This document shows positions 62,506-64,000 of a stretch of DNA of 64,000 nt, piece by piece; the first letter of the stretch is position 1; every line of letters starts with the position of its first letter. The DNA is taken from positions 1 to 64,000 of the forward strand of contig JBBQQH010000003.1 in assembly GCA_038216155.1 (NCBI GenBank), given 5' to 3'. The stretch is from SZAS-103 sp038216155. Its GTDB lineage: Bacteria; Pseudomonadota; Gammaproteobacteria; Xanthomonadales; Xanthomonadaceae. The notes under the pieces were generated by a model. That model ran no database searches. It was not told the DNA's origin and worked only from the letters and a program-made list of their open reading frames with translations. Position numbers and translations under genes: made by a program.

Positions 62506-63814
62506 GCGCGCGTCGATTCCTTGGTTCCATCGGCTGTATACGCGGATCTACCTATCGGTTCTCGCGATCATCGCGTTGTTGGTAGTGATGTGGGCGCTGG
62601 CCGAATACTCCCATTCAACGCCAGACGAATACGACCTGACGCAGCGCATGCTCGCCACGACGGTTGCCGAGACACTGCCATCCGCGACGGCACCTAATTC
62701 CGAGCAGCAGCGTGTACTGGCGCGCTGGCAATCCAGCATTCGTGCAGACATGGCCTTGTACGGTGCCGACGGTCGTCTTCTCGCGGTTGCCGGGATCAGT
62801 CCATGGATATCCAACGTGCCACGCCTCCGGCTGACGAGATTGGGAGCCGAACCACCCGACTATCCAATGCCCTTGACTGATGGCCGCTGGTTGCTGCTGC
62901 ATGAGCGCGGACTAGCGCCCCCGCGACGGCATCGTCCAGCTATCCTGTTTGGCCTCATGGCGCTGGTCATCGGCGTCGCCTGCTATGCCATCGCGCGTCG
63001 CCTGACCCGACGGCTCGAAAACCTGCAACGCAGCGTGACCGCTTGGGGATCAGGCGTGTTGTCCGAGCGCGTCAAGGTCGAAGGTCGTGACGAGGTGGCC
63101 GCGCTCGCCCGCAGTTTCAATGCCTCGGCGGAAAAGATTGACTCGCTGATGCGATCGCAAAAGGCGTTGCTGTCGAATGCGTCCCATGAATTGCGATCAC
63201 CACTCGCTCGGCTGCGCATCGCAACAGAACTCCTGCCGAAAGCGGCGGACGAATCGCTGCGCGCAGAATTACGGCGGAACATCGCAGAACTCGACCAACT
63301 GGTTGGCGAAATCTTGCTTGCCAGTCGCCTCGATGCGCTGGGCAAGGATGCACTCGCCGGTGAAATATCCGACTTCACGGCTCTGGTTGCCGAGGAATCC
63401 GCCGCGGTGGGTGCGTTGCTGGAAGCCGTCCCCTCGCGCATGCATGGAGATTCAGTCCTGCTCCGGCGCCTGCTCCGGAACCTGTTGGAGAACGCCCGTC
63501 GTTACAGCGGCAATGACCCGGTTCAAGTACGCATCACCACTGATCGCGAAGGCATCGAATTGACCGTCAGCGACAACGGACCAGGCATTGCGGAGTCCGA
63601 ACGAGAGCGCGTTTTCGAACCGTTCCATCGACTACCCGGGGCAAGTGAAAGCGATGGCGGTGTCGGGCTGGGGCTCAGCCTAGTTCGCCAAATCGCCAGT
63701 GCCCACGGCGGCATGGCCGAGTGCGTTGCGCCGAAAATGTCCGGCGCCTGCTTTCGGGTGTGGCTGCCTTCGCTGAAGCGCGTGGCCGTCAGTGTGCATT
63801 GCGATGCGAAATGA
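62498..63814 (+). CDS. Sensor histidine kinase, CpxA-like
   Basis: Membrane kinase of 438 aa. Two transmembrane helices (about residues 15-35 and 145-165) flank a periplasmic sensor domain; a HAMP linker (RRLTRRLENLQRSVTAWGSG) and the HisKA helix with the phospho-His in LLSNASHELRSPLARLRIAT follow. The ATPase domain has N, G1 and G2 boxes: LLRNLLENARRYSG, VSDNGPGIAESERERVFEPF, GGVGLGLSLVRQIASAHGG. It overlaps the regulator gene by eight bases. The signal is probably envelope stress, by analogy with CpxA and the Spy-like neighbour. Confidence 0.92.
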   Translation: MAERASIPWFHRLYTRIYLSVLAIIALLVVMWALAEYSHSTPDEYDLTQRMLATTVAETLPSATAPNSEQQRVLARWQSSIRADMALYGADGRLLAVAGISPWISNVPRLRLTRLGAEPPDYPMPLTDGRWLLLHERGLAPPRRHRPAILFGLMALVIGVACYAIARRLTRRLENLQRSVTAWGSGVLSERVKVEGRDEVAALARSFNASAEKIDSLMRSQKALLSNASHELRSPLARLRIATELLPKAADESLRAELRRNIAELDQLVGEILLASRLDALGKDALAGEISDFTALVAEESAAVGALLEAVPSRMHGDSVLLRRLLRNLLENARRYSGNDPVQVRITTDREGIELTVSDNGPGIAESERERVFEPFHRLPGASESDGGVGLGLSLVRQIASAHGGMAECVAPKMSGACFRVWLPSLKRVAVSVHCDAK

Positions 63815-63941
63815 AGTGCCAACGACTGCTTCTGACGCCTTACGGACAGCTGCAAGCATCCGCTTTCGGGATTTGCCGCGCCGCGACCATTCAGAGGCAA
63901 TGATGGCCTGACTGATGGTGTGACAACGCTTTCCTAATTGC

Positions 63942-64000
63942 TCAAGCGACCAGTCGCGGCAAGATGCCGCCGTATCCCGACGGCACCCGCATGGCCAGAT
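63942..64000 (-). other. Possible 3' end of a minus-strand gene, cut by the window edge
   Basis: From the window edge the minus strand reads LAMRVPSGYGGILPRLVA and then a TGA at 63944-63942. This could be the C-terminus of a gene lying mostly outside the window. The stretch is too short to identify. Between it and the kinase stop (63815-63941) nothing was recognised. Confidence 0.25.

Noticed and set aside
61010..63807. A 16-base exact repeat GTGTGCATTGCGATGC at 61010-61025 and 63792-63807, at the ends of asnB and the kinase gene
   Set aside because: A shared 16-mer is expected about once by chance in 64 kb; flanking bases do not match.

Overview
The window is chromosomal DNA of a GC-rich gammaproteobacterium of the Xanthomonadales (Lysobacterales) type, most like the Rhodanobacteraceae/Xanthomonadaceae. 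This rests on gene content and order (yciO-scpA-scpB-rluB, smc-zipA-ligA, mtnA-gyrA, sucA-sucB-lpd), on a GyrA with Gln at position 83 as reported for Stenotrophomonas, on PilH and DUF3011 proteins, and on the intergenic palindromes. No tRNA, rRNA, CRISPR array, transposase or phage gene was seen. Gene density is high and most genes are housekeeping.

Layout. 1-3752 (minus): yciO, scpA, scpB and rluB; the last three are joined by ATGA overlaps. 3868-12429 (plus): a YciI-like protein, bolA, smc, zipA, ligA and epmA. 12634-17456 (plus): a DUF3011 triple-repeat secreted protein, mtnA and gyrA. 17544-28359 (plus): an envelope block with a four-PDZ HtrA-type protease, an overlapping degenerate protease-like protein, a bacterial alpha-2-macroglobulin lipoprotein and PBP1C. 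28417-29502 (minus): a low-GC foreign gene coding for an HNH nuclease with a WYL-like C-terminus, followed by palindromes. 29699-32129: a ferritin-like protein, a peroxiredoxin and a heat-shock CbpA. 32257-37916 (minus): a GAF-HD-GYP protein, PilH, an AcuI-type reductase and the Dcp peptidase. 38109-44142 (minus): a small lipoprotein and the 2-oxoglutarate dehydrogenase genes lpd, sucB and sucA. 44432-49206 (plus): a CHASE2 protein coupled to an M48/SH3 protease, and an M20 amidohydrolase. 49255-53957 (minus): a large diguanylate cyclase, a DUF6090 membrane protein and an exported peroxiredoxin. 54336-58798: a periplasmic histidine phosphatase, a PPOX-fold protein, panD and a penicillin-acylase family enzyme. 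59058-61086: asnB with an upstream leader. 61199-63814: a Spy/CpxP-like protein and an OmpR-type two-component pair.

The most interesting observation is regulatory. Directly upstream of asnB is a short ORF that ends with five Asn codons in seven. Around it lie four RNA segments that can form mutually exclusive 1:2, 2:3 and 3:4 pairings, and the 3:4 hairpin is an intrinsic terminator 76 bases before the asnB start. This has the layout of a ribosome-mediated transcription attenuator that senses asparaginyl-tRNA. Second are the HNH-WYL foreign gene and the protease/pseudoprotease pair beside the alpha-2-macroglobulin/PBP1C genes. A well-matched sigma-32 promoter lies upstream of cbpA.

All function calls come from reading motifs and recalled family features. 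No database search was run.
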